Assembly (NCBI GenBank): GCA_022730295.1
Contig: DZCM01000003.1
Span: 1 to 59,835, forward strand
DNA: 59,835 nt
Direction: 5' to 3'
Source of the DNA: Rhodanobacter sp.
Lineage (GTDB): Bacteria; Pseudomonadota; Gammaproteobacteria; Xanthomonadales; Rhodanobacteraceae
The notes under the pieces were generated by a model. It made no database searches, had not been told where the DNA came from, and saw only the letters and a program-made list of their open reading frames with translations. Each line of letters opens with the position of its first letter. Position 1 is the first letter of the stretch. Shown here in pieces: positions 59,832 through 59,835 of the stretch. The position numbers and the translations under genes are program-made.

Positions 59832-59835
59832 AGGC

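Overview
The window is high-GC DNA that reads as the chromosome of a gammaproteobacterium of the order Xanthomonadales (Lysobacterales), plausibly family Rhodanobacteraceae. This is inferred from the conserved order leuS-lptE-holA-nadD-rsfS-rlmH-maf-rng-yhdP-tldD-(darP)-pmbA, the tig-clpP-clpX block, the many secreted peptidases and the dispersed short palindromic repeats. No 16S gene is present, so the placement is inference. Most of the window is well-conserved core genome. No phage, insertion sequence, integron or CRISPR array is visible.

Layout. 1-2148 (minus): the start of hsdS and a complete hsdM of a type I restriction-modification system; hsdM carries in-frame palindromic repeats. 2425-3756 (minus): an MHS-type MFS transporter. 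3965-8776 (plus): cyoABCD quinol oxidase plus a SURF1 assembly factor, in one tightly packed operon. 8903-11738 (plus): a secreted DUF885 peptidase and an unknown membrane protein. 11751-12489: a truncated CPA2 antiporter remnant next to a tRNA-Ala/Glu/Asp cluster. 12562-15972 (minus): tig-clpP-clpX. 16120-16511 (minus): tRNA-His, Lys and Leu. 16782-17057: xseB. 17160-20352 (minus): a DUF4870 membrane protein and a DUF1800/DUF1501 pair. 20432-23883: pmbA and tldD with darP. 23955-36559 (minus): yhdP, rng, maf, rlmH, rsfS, nadD, holA, lptE, leuS. 36673-41320 (plus): secreted amidohydrolase, CnoX-like chaperedoxin, a two-helix pore-like protein and an S10 carboxypeptidase. 41425-42656 (minus): an ECF sigma factor and its translationally coupled membrane partner. 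42744-45633 (plus): DUF502 protein, thpR, rhlE. 45670-47055 (minus): beta-CASP metallo-beta-lactamase. 47250-49394 (plus): M13 peptidase. 49554-52766: a Fur-box-like site, a TonB siderophore receptor and a PiuC-type oxygenase. 52945-55776: rapA. 55918-59160 (minus): yajC-secD-secF. 59343-59831: a stand-alone asparaginase domain.

How the genes work together. The cyo operon supplies a quinol-linked proton-pumping terminal oxidase, with SURF1 helping insert heme. Tig, ClpP and ClpX form a folding and degradation unit. TldD and PmbA form a metalloprotease complex. The leuS-to-tldD run groups translation, ribosome maturation, NAD synthesis, DNA polymerase loading, LPS export and envelope lipid transport. 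The receptor/PiuC pair would import and process catecholate siderophores under iron control. Several secreted or periplasmic hydrolases (DUF885, M38-like, S10, M13) suggest a peptide-using lifestyle.

The most unusual signal is in hsdM. Three segments of its reading frame come from, or resemble, intergenic palindromic repeats found elsewhere in the window, yet the frame stays open. Other items worth a second look are a REP-like unit flanked by a 14-bp direct repeat copied from the tRNA-His end, a large inverted repeat between holA and nadD, a channel-shaped protein without a potassium filter, and an ECF sigma factor paired with a membrane protein that lacks the usual anti-sigma zinc motif. The only gene-free stretch above 300 bases is 49395-49724; it holds two terminators and the Fur-like site.
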